NCBI GenBank assembly: GCA_021229015.1
Contig: CM037777.1
Span: 25,911,222 to 25,975,221 of the forward strand
Direction of reading: 5' to 3'
DNA: 64,000 bases
Origin: Solen grandis
Taxonomy: Eukaryota > Mollusca > Bivalvia > Adapedonta > Solenidae
The position numbers were made by a program, and so were the translations under genes. Under the pieces are notes generated by a model, which worked only from the letters and a program-made list of their open reading frames with translations, was not told the DNA's origin and made no database searches. Shown piece by piece: positions 51,050 through 63,339 of this stretch. The stretch's first letter is position 1, and the number at the start of each line of letters is the position of its first letter.

Positions 51050-51555
51050 ATCCAAGTGGGTGCCAATATCCATCCATCCAGGACAGAGTTAGTATCTGAA
51101 AACCAAAAAATAACCCCGTTTTATGACCTTTGATTGTTTACTGTGACCTTGACCTTTGAGTTACAAACCTGTATGTTTTGCGCTACACTCCGTCTTCTTG
51201 AGGAGATCACTGATACCAAGTTATATAAATATCCATCCATCCAGGACAAATTTAATGTTCGGAAACTGAAAAATAACCCCATTTTATGACCTTTGATCTG
51301 TGATTGAGACCTTGACCTTTGAGTTACAAACCTGGATCTTTCGCGCGACACTCCGTCTTCTTGAGGAGATCATTGATACCAAGTTATATAAATATCCATC
51401 CATCCAGGACAAATTTAATATCCGGAAACTGAAAAATACCCAATTTTATGACCTTTGATCTGTGATTGATACCTTGACCTTTGAGTTACAAACCTGGATC
51501 TTTCGCGCGACTCTTCGTTTTCTTGAGGAGATCATTGATGCTAAATTATATGAAA
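51050..51555. repeat. Tandem repeat, ~3 units of 163 bp
   Basis: The word ccaggaca recurs at 51078, 51241 and 51404. Units share tatgacctttgat, gaccttgacctttgagttac and cactccgtcttcttgaggag. The units encode overlapping small frames on both strands; none looks like a gene. Confidence 0.93.
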
Positions 51556-51627
51556 ATGCTTGCAAGACAAAGTAAGTGTCCGGAACCGAAAATGCCAGGA
51601 CGGACTGACATACACGGACGGTCCAAT

Positions 51628-51690
51628 TTTAATATATGCCCCCCCACCCCCAAGCTAGCTTACAGGCATAAAAATCAGGATCCGGGCTTG
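51628..51690 (+). repeat. Partial copy of the 'ggatccgggc' repeat
   Basis: tgcccccccacccccaagct, then aaaatcaggatccgggcttg, resembles the 3' end of 21241-21428. Confidence 0.5.
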
Positions 51691-51699
51691 ATAACACTA

Positions 51700-53040
51700 C
51701 ATGATATATCATAATATTGCGCCAGTCATTTTCGTTATACATACCCTGACAAAAATATATCTTAATAACTACTCTTGTCTTGTTTGTCCTTTTTAGGAAC
51801 TGTTTTGACAAAAAGGGCATTTTCTTTCTATAAACTTGTATATCAACTTCAAACAGACAGTTACTTTGTTTATAACAAGGGTAATTCTGTACAATCTAAA
51901 TATGTGACTAAAAAATTTGCGTAAATGGTAATGGTGGAAAAAACATTTCTAGTTTGGAAAAAAGTCTTTGTGACAGAAATACTTTTAAAACAAAGATATA
52001 CGTGATACGCCTAGTCTTAATGTATGACAGGATTGCCTTTGAAGTAAATATAGACCCGATACTTCATAAACTTTGGCGTGTTGTCATTAAACATAAACAA
52101 CAAGAGACTAATAATTTGTCGCTAGGGGAAACACACTTTTTATCTGATGTTGATGAAAATGATGATAAGTAATTCGTCAGACATGATTGCTAGTTATAGC
52201 TGGACGTAAACGTGCATTTATACGTGAGAGTTGAACCACAACGTATTTTTTAAACTTTTTTCCCCAAAAAACTTTCCCATTTATTTAAATACGATAAGGC
52301 ACGAATATGTTTTTTTAAAAATTTTGCGCGCGAAGCGAAACGATTTCAGCAATATTAAAGAATGCATTTGTAAGATTCTAAAAAGTGTATATGTTTTTTG
52401 TCAAGTAACATCTTCGACGTAATTGATACTTTAGATTAAATCTCCGTTGACATCCATATCTTTCTTAATTTCAAACAGCCATGTTTTTCTTTGTAATAAT
52501 AAAAAAAAAACAGCCATTAAACACAATTCGTTTAATGTTACTGTTTCGTATAATTGATATATTATAATAATAATATATTATTTGTTATATACCAGGACTG
52601 GGACAAGTGTATAAGTGTGTTTTTACAACGAAAGCACTTTCTGTATGATTATAATCATACACATTTTAATATTTTTGAATATTTTCAGAGAAGCTTGTTT
52701 TATAAAGTAGATGTTTGACAATAATTTGATGGAATCCCTCGTATTTCGTTTTCATGTAAAAATACATATAATAAAGGCGTGCGTTTTCAAAGTCATTAAT
52801 TATATATTTTCAAACGTGACGACTGTGTGTTCTGCTCCTTGGGTTAAACTGATTATTGTAAAATCATTTTTTTCTTAAATTATTCACATAATTAAATGTA
52901 TCCGTTAGTAATCATTATTGTAACTCTCTAACCTGCTTTTAAAAATGAAATGTAAGGAATGTGTTTTATCAGGAATACGCCCGAATCGTTCTTTTAAAGC
53001 GCAGTTAATCCAAGTAGTGTTGTGCACTCCTTGAAAACAA
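51700..53040. other. Gene-free AT-rich stretch
   Basis: Where later GH9 exons might be expected, none is visible: I searched for the DAGD, HHR-type and catalytic Glu blocks by eye on the plus strand. Only short AT-rich frames were found. Confidence 0.45.
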
Positions 53041-53049
53041 CTTGACTTG

Positions 53050-53250
53050 ACTATTTGAGTAAACCGTCGCTTCGACAGTATTTCAGTCATATATATATAC
53101 GTCCAGCTAATTACAGGTGGAGGAAGACCCCGAATGTACGGAGGCATCCGGGTAGAATCACTGACCTACCGCAAGCCAGCTGGAAGGCTTCCTCACATGA
53201 AAATGCGAAAGACGCTGCCGGGATTCGAACCCACGTGGTGAGGGGCTAAA
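53050..53250 (-). repeat. Ser/Leu-type tRNA SINE (family C), 5'-truncated copy
   Basis: The minus strand has gtgggttcgaatcccggcag (B box), then a body with ttccagctggcttgcgg, ctccgtacattcggggtctt and cctgtaattagctggacgta. Most of the A box part of the tRNA head is missing. Confidence 0.8.
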
Positions 53251-54429
53251 TGATTGAAAACAATCAATTCTGCTCGATTTCAAGATCTAATTTGGTAGGG
53301 TTGTATAAAAGCACTCTGATAACTATACGTCATTTTATCATACCTTTTGAACTTCGATAATCAAAATAAATGTAGACTCACCAATGTTATATCACATCAA
53401 TAATACATTGAATTAAAGCAGGTCTTTATAGTTTGTGTAATATGTGTATATTACTGACTGTATCATTGATTGTTTTGATTTTGCATATAACGCTGAGTTA
53501 TACTGACAGAACATATGGCAAAACGACAAAAGAAAAAGATGAGGAAAAAGAGGAAGAAGAAGAAGAAGAAGGATAAAAACAACAGCGAAGCAGCTGTGAA
53601 GTTATACGTACATGAAACCAATGTTATTGCAATTGATAGGATGATTTAATTATTGGTTCTAACAATGCTGAATTCATCAGTATCTAGCATTTACAACTAA
53701 TTGCGCAACGCAGCGCATGTAATATGCGTACATATATGTTGCCACGCATTGATTTTTTTTTAAAGATGAAGCTTTTTCTTTATAATGCAAAAAAGAATCA
53801 ATGATTTAAAATAGATAAAAATAGATAAATAAATCTAGTTCACCACAGGAACTTACTAAATCAGAATTTTCACTGGACAGGATTATCTTGTTAATATGTA
53901 GTGTTACAACACACATCATATCCCGGAAGCTAGTTGAATGCAATGCGATTTTTTTAGTGCTCAAACGCTTTGATTTTTAAAATGCTGTTATCATAATATT
54001 GTTTAAATATGGATGGAAAGGTAATGGTGTTTTTTCCCCCGAGGTCTATTTACGTTGACTTCATTTGTTGGAGATAACGGCGTCATATTAATGTATTACT
54101 CGCCAGAGTTGGGATAAATAAAAAAAGGCGAGGCACTAATTAAATGACATTTACTGGACTCCTTCATGCTAGCAATAGACTAGCATGTCATGAAAACTGT
54201 CACTGATGACAGGCTTTCAGGATTTTTTTTTCTAATAAACGACATATTGTGTTTGAATTGTGAAAAAGATTATGACAATAGCCCAATTAGCGATATCGCA
54301 ATTTATATTTTATGGTAATAGCAGGTAGTCTCTACGGGTTTCTCTACAGGTCACCGTGTACTTTTATGCTACGTTTGTTTATCCATGATAACTGTTTCTA
54401 ATAGAAAACTAAAATATATATCCCTCTTA

Positions 54430-54430
54430 A

Positions 54431-54457
<27 letters not shown>
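54430..54457. repeat. (AG)n microsatellite
   Basis: About 28 bp of AG dinucleotides followed by an A/G-rich tract. Confidence 0.95.
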
Positions 54458-54461
<4 letters not shown>

Positions 54462-54836
54462 AATTGAAAATTTTACAAAAAAGAAAAGAAAAAAAGAAGA
54501 AGAAAGAATAGAAAGAAATACAAATATAAACAATTGATTCGTGAAAGTTAATTTTATGCTTATGGATGAAAGTACTTCCTTTTTAAAGAAATGGGAAAAT
54601 AGCTTCATTTTAAATATTTTTGATTATTTCATAAATCCTGGAATAGATTTTTTTCAATTTTTTTTCTAGTAAATATTCTCTAATGGTTGCTTAATCAAAA
54701 CAATTAAGCAAATATAGGTCACCAAAATCACAGATAACTAAAAAAAAAGAACCTAATGCAGAGCTATGGGCCTTGAGCATGACACATTCTATTATCAAGT
54801 TTTAACTTCAATAGCATCAGTAGAAGAGAGGAGTTA

Positions 54837-56130
54837 TCCTCTGGAAAAACAACCCTTTAAATGTAGTTGTTCTGACATTATGACAGCTTATAACCAAACG
54901 GAGTATCCGAAATATGTCACACTTAACATGTCCAAAACATTGAAATGGTAAACTGTAGCATACACCCTAAAACGATACCAATTGATAAAAATGTACAAAC
55001 AGGAACGAAACCTACACTCTTTGAATACATTGTATAATGACAATTTGATGCTTCAACCAGTAATATATACACGTCAGCAATTGCTTTTTCAATTCTAAAT
55101 AATATTTTGTTATTATTTTCATTGACATATTCACAAAGACATGTATGAAAAAGATATGTATAGCGAAGGCTATGTTAGCATAATTATTAAATGTGTATAA
55201 TAATATCATTATAAATGACTTGATAACAATAGATGGTTCTTGTGAAAATGCCAATTTAAAATTTTAATTTTCTATATTATTTTTAAATACGGGAAAATTT
55301 CTGTTTAAATGCATTCTTTTGGCATATTGTTTGTTATATTTTTTTGTAAATGGCGAAAGGCATTATGCTGATTGCGCCAATATAATTTATCTAAATGATT
55401 GTTTATAAATTATGTCTCAGGGACTTGAAAGCCTCTGAATTTATAAATAAAACATCAATCTATGTTCGTTTTGTTTAGGTGCTCATGAACAGTAACGTTT
55501 TCTCGACTCTTAACGGAAAACTAAAACACTGTAAATATATTATTGAAAATGACAGCTTGTTAGAAGTAAAGCTAGTGCAGAAATCTGATATCTTAAGTTA
55601 TGATTTTTGTTAAACGCTATGAATTTTAATGACAATTTCTGTTCTATATATACATATATGTGCAATATGCACAAAATGTATAATATTATGGTTTTAGCGG
55701 AATCTACAATCGAGTTACTTCATTAATTTTTACCAATTTGAAAGTTTTACACATAATTTGTCCTTGCTTAATATATATTTGAAAGTAGAAAATATTTCAG
55801 TTTCAATGTTATATATACTTATATTCTTCGTAAGCAATATAATTTGATAAAACTGCCATTTCACCTTTGAATAACCGACTTTTGAAACCCTTTATAAAAC
55901 GTTATGTAATAAAAACCTCCAAATGTACCCGAGACGTCCCTGGTGATAAATTGCTTTCCACATTTTGCCCAATAGTCTGCTTAAGACAAGGAACACCTTA
56001 TTATAGTAAAGTGCTGTCCCACATGTCAACTCGACGCCTAATATCAAATAAGTCAAATGATTCAGACAAAAAGCGACATATGCGAACATAATATCCTGGA
56101 ATCGGCCGTCTTGCTGTCAACGTAACACAC
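54837..56130 (+). repeat. Segmental duplication, copy 1 (empty-site copy)
   Basis: Collinear with 62089-64000 and roughly 90-95% identical by eye over matched parts. Contains an uninterrupted aaattatgtctcaggg at 55407, which is the pre-insertion site of the element at 62780. A 74-codon frame at 55867 is also present in copy 2 but its changes are mostly amino-acid-altering, so I do not call a gene. Confidence 0.9.
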
Positions 56131-57177
56131 TCCTTGTTTAACTTGGACCGATATTCATTTGAGTTAGAAGCAATATATACTGATAAATAAATGAAATCAA
56201 TCATCGTATGAGTATACACGAAGATAAACTGATTTTACAATAACTAGAACGTTTATTTCCTCAGCGATTAGGTTGACTTTGAAAAGTAACTTCGTTCCAG
56301 TTTTAAGAATAATGAACAAATGAATATAGTGGCTGTAAAATTATTTTTTCCCTGACAAAAGCAAGTTTGGCCAGACTGTTGGTAAAGAGTGACATAAATT
56401 TTGTACACATTTATTTCTACTTTTCCCATGTCTGTCATAAGAATCTGCATGTACACACATATTAGTGATAAAACCTCAGACTAAGGTATCTATTTCAAAT
56501 TAGACCTGACATAGAGGGATGTAATGATGAACAACGATGTTAAGGTGCATAAAATATAAATCCAGGGCAACATTCAATGTTTCCAACCAATTGCCTCTCG
56601 TAATATTATATACAATGAGATCCTTTTCCCAAAAGAGTTAATTTTGTATATCAGAGGGTTAGCAACATGAAATCCTCTGTTGAACATTCTACATTTCTAT
56701 TTTGCCTTTCCATTATCAATATCAATGGTTCTATACATAAATCAAACTTAAGCGTGTTTACAGATACCTTGGGACTGCTATGTATACACATTTCTCGGAA
56801 TAAGGCATGTACTACGTCATATCTCTGAGTTAATATTTCCATTTTGTGATAAAGTATTCATACTTCACGTCTACAAAACCCACAACTGAAAATATGATAA
56901 ACATTCCATCGTTATTATATTAATTAAAGTAAGCAAAGCTACTTGAATGAAATAGTAAGTGTTGTTACAGTAGGTGTGTGTCGGAAATAATGTGCGTAAG
57001 ACATGGGCCGTAAAATTTAACAATTGTATCTCTCTGTTACAGATTTAGTAAAATTATTTGTACGCAGAGCTATAAATAAATTGATTCAATATGTGTTCAT
57101 TCTCAAGTTTATTTTGACTTCTTATTTTAGGTTTGAATATACGCAGAAAGATTCATTGACATAACTTGACTTTATAG

Positions 57178-57412
57178 TTTACCGTCGCTTCGACAGTATT
57201 TCAGTCATATAGCTACGTCCAGCTAATTACAGGTGGAGGAAGACCCCGAATGTACGGAGGCATCCGGGTAGAACCACCGACCCACCGCAAGCCAGCTGGA
57301 AGGCTTTCTCACATGAAAATCCGAATGACCCTGCCGGGATTCGAACCCACGCGGTGAGGGGCTGAGTGAGTGTTAAAGTCAGCGACTCTATGCTCTCGGC
57401 CACGGAGGCGCC
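57178..57412 (-). repeat. Ser/Leu-type tRNA SINE (family C), full copy
   Basis: On the minus strand the head is gcgcctccgtggccgagagc (A box), a long variable region, then gtgggttcgaatcccggcag (B box), about 85 bp, as in Ser/Leu tRNAs. The body matches 53050-53250. The tail is gactgaaatactgtcgaagc, then gacggtaaac. Confidence 0.85.
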
Positions 57413-57663
57413 CTCATTGATATAAATTAAAGAATTTTTTGTCAAATGAAATATATACGTAAACGGTTTGATTATATAAATCAAATTCATTTTATACATT
57501 TTAATTGTTCAAATTTGTAGACTGAAGATCTTATTTACTGAATTTGGTATTTTGACACGCGTACCTCATTTCCAATTTCCAATAAGTTAGAATTACTACA
57601 ATATAAATACTATTCATGTTAATCATGTTCTTTTTTTTATTCGAAGAATGATTGTTGGTTAAT

Positions 57664-58050
57664 TACAGAAAGGTGTCAGTCCGGCAAAAATGTCTGACAG
57701 ATTTCATTTCGGTCTGATAAAAATATTTTCTCCTCAGTCCAGATGACTGGCAGCGATTTTTCAGTGAATCTAGACTGTAAATATAAGGGAGAAACAACTT
57801 TCCTTGCTACTCTAGCTTGTTATGAATTTATCTTGCTTGATTCTCGTAATTTAAATGTTTAATATGCTAAAACTATATGTATCAATATATATCAATCATA
57901 TATACCTGAAGAAAGGCAAAGACTAGGTATTTTGCATATTTTCTCATTTGCTTCTCAGTCTGACAGATTTTCTTTTGGTCTGACAAAATTTTCATACTTG
58001 TCGGACCAAATGTCTGACAGACTTTTTTTGCCTTTCGCGAAGTCTGTAAT
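57664..58050. mobile_element. Possible inverted-repeat element, 'tctgacaga' ends
   Basis: Left ggcaaaaatgtctgacaga, then ttcggtctgataaaaat; right ttttggtctgacaaaatttt, then atgtctgacagactttttttgcc. Ends are partly mirrored. Boundaries and class are uncertain. Confidence 0.35.
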
Positions 58051-58099
58051 TATGGTTTTAAGTAAGTTTCATCTGACCTTTTCACTATAGGAAACCCAT

Positions 58100-59584
58100 T
58101 GGATGTGTCCAATATCTTACAGATACATTTGAATACAATTTAAGTTTGCATAAATGCTCATTGACAGAAGGTCTGTCATATGTGATTTCAGGAGTGATAA
58201 CTCTTTTTACTTTGGGTATTTACATTCAACTTCTTCAGAACCTTTCTGCTGCTCTACATTTGTGACTTGCAGGGTATATGTCTTGTATTTTTGAACTGGT
58301 CATAGAGAGGATTGCAATTCAATGTTAGACACCAATACTAGACGGATTACTTATCTTATATCAGCACTTGGTACTAGAAAAAACTATCCAAATCTTTTAT
58401 CTAATCTTTAGGTCCATTAAGATTTCGAGCACACATACACTTATTGGTTTGACGACCGACATTATTTTCGGAGGTATGCTAGTACATTCTTTTATATTTT
58501 AGGGCAGAGCAGAGTTATTTCCCTTATAAACATCAACCCACTTTAAGCTCTGTGTTCAGCCAAGGTCTCATTTTTTCATACATTTGAATTTGTCTTATGC
58601 AAGGCACATCGTCTAATTCTGTCAATTCAGTTTACAACAGACGCTGTGATTCAACAGACGATCCCGTGTGACAGCGAATCTTCTGAAAAATGCATTAAAT
58701 TTATACTGATTTCAGGATTTCCACTACGTCATGCATAGGAAGCAACGAAATTATAGTTGCACCTCCGAAGGGAAATTATTTATAACTGACAGTGTTCTTA
58801 ACAACTCTAAAAAGTGAAAAAGGATTTCGGTGTAGTCATTTATTAGCTTGTAATACAATCTACAATACTTTTATCTACACAACATACTCTCAGTGCTGTC
58901 ATACTGCACATTGTGAAAATATAAAATTGTCCTTATATATGAAAATAACTCCTACAACCATACATCCTTATTTTCGAGTTGCAATAAAATTACAACTATG
59001 AATAAAACCAGAATACTTAAATAACAATTATCATGTTGGACACAAACTGTAGATTAGCCACAGATCCATCACAATAAATTGTCCGGTTAGCTATTACTTC
59101 TAGGCCATGGCTGCTCTGAAAATATTGTTATCAAGTAAGTGCTTCTGAACAAAGAAATAAACCTGAAATACGGAAGGATTGAAAATTTCACAAAATCGAA
59201 CTTCGTTGCTTCATATCCATATTTGCCCGGGAAAGAAAGCGGTGATTTTCGAGAATTAATGTCATTGTATAAGCTTGTAACTATTTAAATATCTAAGGAT
59301 TTCCTATAAGCCACCCAAAATACTTGGTCATGGCGAGAGTAGAGAGTAGTATCCCTTGTATTATATATTGAAAAGTTAAACCCCGATTATCGGTCGGGAT
59401 GAATACCTGAGATGGTACATACAAGTTCACCGAGTTATATTTACATTGGATGTTATTTAGGATTATTACGTTGAAAAATGCAACTAGAATGTGATTTTTT
59501 GATATTTTGTTGCAACTAAGCACAGTCCCTTGAAAATGTAATCCTCTGAAAAGCAACAGCTAACTGGTGTTTTAACCGGAGCTG

Positions 59585-59622
<38 letters not shown>

Positions 59623-60480
59623 CCGGACTATAAGAAATATTTGCACACATATGGCTTTGAATATTTACGTAGATTCATATATATCTAAATGCAGACCTTG
59701 AAATAAATTGCAAAGCAAAGCTTAACACTTAACAAATCGGTCTCCAAGGAGAAGTGCATAATGGAACGCTTTCACTCTTAACATTTAGATGTAAGCAGAG
59801 ACTGTAGTTAAAACTTGCGTTCACTTTTTAAGCTGTTTACTTATCTATGGTAAATACTCTGTTTAATGCTGTATTTATTCTTATTTATAAGTATTGGTTA
59901 TCATACGTCTCTTAAAGAGTTAATGACACAGAGCTATATCATAAATCATCGGCTCCACTTCTGCTGACGGTAAATACATCTATTTTTCATTCAGATGTTT
60001 CTCAATGTCAGCAGGTATTACCCGCATGTTCAAATAATCCATGAGTTATTGCAAAGACATTTTCTGTATTTTATTAGTTCTAAGCGTCCAGATATTGAGA
60101 AGTTACTGTAAAAGTCCATCAAAATGTCAACAAAGATTTTAGATTAAACTGTATTTACTGCTTATCATCGACACACATATGTCATTTTTATTGCCTATAA
60201 AGAACTAAATATTCAAAAGCGTTTGGAAATAAAGCATTCCGTCGTAGTAACGAAAAGCGTATTGATATTTAGATATTAAATTTATTTACCAAAGTCGTTG
60301 ATATGTTGCATGCGAGAAATATCTAAGTTCGATTGTTAAGAAAGTTCACATCAAATAAAATGTAAATACATTATATACAATATTAATATCACAATCGAAA
60401 AACAGATATCTGACACGCAGTTTTCAATCTGAATGAAGCAATTTAGTAAATAGAACGACGATGCTAGACATTTTTTAATT
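58100..60480. other. Gene-free AT-rich stretch
   Basis: Short open frames only (58792-59001 plus, 59293-59556 minus) with no domain and no supporting splice pattern. Confidence 0.45.
59586..59622. repeat. (AAC)n microsatellite
   Basis: About 37 bp of uninterrupted AAC/CAA triplets. Confidence 0.97.
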
Positions 60481-60510
60481 TACATATCATATCTCAATAA
60501 AAACATAAAT

Positions 60511-60705
60511 GTGCATCATGAGCTGACTTATGATTTACCTTGCATAATCTGATACAAGATTGTGCAAGGTGCATCACGAGCTGACTTATGATTACCTTGC
60601 ACAATCTGACACAAATTGTGCAAGTGCATCATGAACGAATTATGATATACCTTGCACAATCTGACACAAGATTGTGCAAGGTGCATCATAAATCAGCTTA
60701 TGAGG
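60511..60705. repeat. Tandem repeat, ~3.4 units of 55-58 bp, each with a hairpin
   Basis: gtgcatcat or gtgcatcac starts units at 60511, 60569, 60624 and 60681. Each unit contains ccttgcacaatctgacacaa and its mirror gattgtgcaagg, so every unit can fold. Confidence 0.93.
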
Positions 60706-60719
60706 CACCATTATGTTTT

Positions 60720-62085
60720 TATCTTTTATTAAGATATGACAACTTGCATGAATGTATATGCGTTTCATCTTAAATACAGGCCAAATACTACAATCTAGTT
60801 ATCAGATAACAAAACTGTTCACAATAACATGAGAGTTTGTTTTACATATCTAAGATGAGTACGATGCTCAGTGGACACCTGCTGAACCGGCCTTTATTAA
60901 CCTAAATTAGTTGCAATCTTTCACCACTTTCAGAGAGAGAGAAAAAAATGGGAATGTTTGGCTTTTTTAAAAACTTTTTACAGCATGGAAGAAAATACTA
61001 TCATTTGTTATACACTAATTGTTCCTAATATAATCGGAAGCTTGCGGGGAAACATCGCCATTAATCATATAGTAGATATCATTGCAACTATTTTAAGGCT
61101 AAAGAATCAGTGGGTGTTCATAAACTTGTCTTCTATATGCAGTTTGATTAATGAAAACTTGGTTAAAAGAATGTGTGACATGCCAGTGCCTTTCGTACGT
61201 TATTACATTATAACCTTATATCAGATCTGTAATTTCAGTACTTGTTTCCTTATTAAAAACAACACTTTGTAATGGATAACCTTTTAATCTGATTTCATTA
61301 GACCTATCTATCGAACATAACCATGTGTACTACAATTCTTATTGCCTTTGTTTGCGGTTAGAATACCATTTTGATCCTTTGTCCGATAATGCAATTCAAA
61401 AGGTCATGTTTTTTTCCATGAGATGAAAAGGTCACCACCTGGGTCTATCAATGCCAACCCATCCATTTCAAATTCACTCATTAACTGATGCTTATTTCCA
61501 TCTCTAATGGATGGAATACCGCTAGCTGCATCTCAGATAGCAAGTACTTTTTTCGTACTATTCCCATCCGCCTACTTTAAATCTATTTACAATGTATATT
61601 GCAATCAGCAGCTTGCTTGGGTCAAGTTTCATTTCTATGTGGTGTATTTACACTTGTAATGATACACGCTATAAATAAACGCATAAAATTATTTTGCTTC
61701 CATCTGTAGGTCAAATTGTTTTGATATATTGGTAAATCAATTTGAAGGAGCCATTTACATGTTTTATGTTGCAAGATCAAACTATATCGTATAATTATTT
61801 ATTACTGAATTTATTGTAAGTTGGTTCCATAAATCACTGCAGTAAATAACTATTTTGGCGAACTGTTACACTTTGATTGATTTTACATAAAAATGTTTAA
61901 AGCCCCAGTGCGTTTTAGCTTAAAATTTGCAAGAGAAAAATATGTTTTTTAAAATTTCGAACTAGCAAAACCTCAAAAGATGTTTGATTAATCTCTTAAT
62001 GTTTAATGAAGTCCACATAATGAAATATCTAATTAAAGGATACGGGAAATACCCCGGAATCCTTAGTTGTTTAGACAGGGCGATA
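60720..62085. other. Gene-free AT-rich stretch
   Basis: A 104-codon plus-strand frame at 60958-61272 is the longest, but it has AT-driven composition, no known motif and no splice context. No other feature seen. Confidence 0.4.
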
Positions 62086-62779
62086 TAGTCCTCTGGACAA
62101 ACAACCCTTTAAATGTAGTTGTTCTGACATTATGACAGCTTATAACCAAACGGAGTATCCGAAATATGTCACACTTAACATGTCCAAAACATTGTGATGG
62201 TAAACTGTAGCAGACTCCCTAAAACGATACCAATTGATAAAAATGTACAAACAGGAACGAAACCTACACTCTTTGAATACATTGTATAATGACAATTTGA
62301 TGCTTCAACCAGAAATATATGCACGTCAGCAATTGCTTTTTCAATTCGATATAATATTTTGTTATCATTTTTATTGACACATTTGAAATTAAAAAAAAAA
62401 ATAGTGTATCAAATGTAAAAATGATGTCTTTATGACATGTATGAAAAAGATCTGTATAGCGACGGCTATATTAGTATAATTATTAAATGTGTATAATAAT
62501 ATCATTATAAATGACTTGATAAAAATAGATGGTTCTTGTGAAAATGCCACATAAAATATGCTACTCCGTTCATAATCTTCTCAATTTCTATATTATTTTT
62601 ACAATACGGAAAAGAGTTTATGACATTTATATATCTACTTTCTTCTGATTTTTTTATTTTTATTGTTTAAATGCATTCTTTTGCATATTGTTTGTTATAT
62701 TTTTTTTTGTAATGGCGAAAGTATTATGCTGATTGCGCCATATAATTTATCTAAATGATTGTTTATAAATTATGTCTCA

Positions 62780-63339
62780 TAAAAAAAAAAAATATGTTGG
62801 TCAGACAAGCAAAAGTCTCACAACGTATGAACAGTCATAAGTTTGATATTCGTAATTTAGGACCCTGCATTTCTCTACGTTGCTTTACATTTTATTTAAA
62901 TCATAATTTAAATGATTTCTCATTTATCTATTGATATTATCAATGCAACACTGACGCCTGTGCAAAGAACTTTAGGATACATAACTAGAACTCATGTTCC
63001 TGAAGTTTAATTCTAAACTACTTTATACAGTATATTAATATGTGCACTTATGTCTACTTGTATGGTAGGTACTGTTTTTCGTTTTTTCCTATACATGTTT
63101 TTTTTTATTGTAATAGCTGTAAGAAAAGGTTTGTATTTTATATCCGAATCATATCTCATTTTGACGTTATAATATACGCATAACGTCTGCACTTTCCCGC
63201 TTTTTGACGTTACGTTATTCATGGTGACTCGTTTCCGTGTTATGTTTGAAGTTATTGTTACCTGATGAAGCGTTAGCGAAACGTTGAAGTAATAACAAAT
63301 AATATTTCCTACGGGTTGTCGTTGATTTTTTTCCACACT
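62780..63339 (+). mobile_element. 5'-truncated Penelope-like element insertion
   Basis: Flanked by the 13 bp duplication aaattatgtctca (62767-62779 and 63340-63352); copy 1 of the surrounding duplication has the site once. The left end decodes as YVGQTSKSL (62793-62819) and, one frame shift later, RMNSHKFDIRN (62824-62856), the layout of a GIY-YIG endonuclease, which Penelope-like elements carry at the C-terminus. Frameshift and stops mean it is dead. The right end carries a hammerhead-like motif. Known biology: these elements insert 5'-truncated with variable target duplications and carry minimal hammerheads. The 107-codon minus frame inside is a shadow. Confidence 0.65.
63255..63298 (+). 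ncRNA. Hammerhead-ribozyme-like motif (type I, minimal)
   Basis: Core ctgatga at 63262-63268 and gaaa at 63278-63281. Stem II is gc/gc (63270-71 with 63276-77) with loop gtta. Stem III is two pairs (63281-82 with 63289-90) with loop gttgaa. The cleavage triplet would be gta (cut after 63291). Stem I is six pairs, ttgtta (63255-60) with taacaa (63293-98). One flaw: the pair next to the cleavage site is C/A. Such short-stem hammerheads are known from Penelope-like elements. Confidence 0.55.

Noticed and set aside
53515..53650. Lys/Arg-rich open frame beginning MAKRQKKK
   Set aside because: Made of an AAG/GAA simple repeat; no downstream exon or conserved pattern.
55867..56091. 74-codon plus frame also present at 63737-63961
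   Set aside because: The two copies differ mainly at amino-acid-changing positions, the opposite strand is equally open, and no motif or splice context exists; it is carried along by the segmental duplication.
57330..57412. Functional tRNA-Ser/Leu gene
   Set aside because: A and B boxes are present, but the acceptor stem does not close and a SINE body follows directly, so it is a SINE head.
60958..61272. 104-codon plus-strand frame
   Set aside because: AT-driven hydrophobic composition, no known family, no splice signals or neighbours that support a gene.
63013..63336. 107-codon minus-strand frame
   Set aside because: Lies antisense within the Penelope-like fragment; no recognisable domain.
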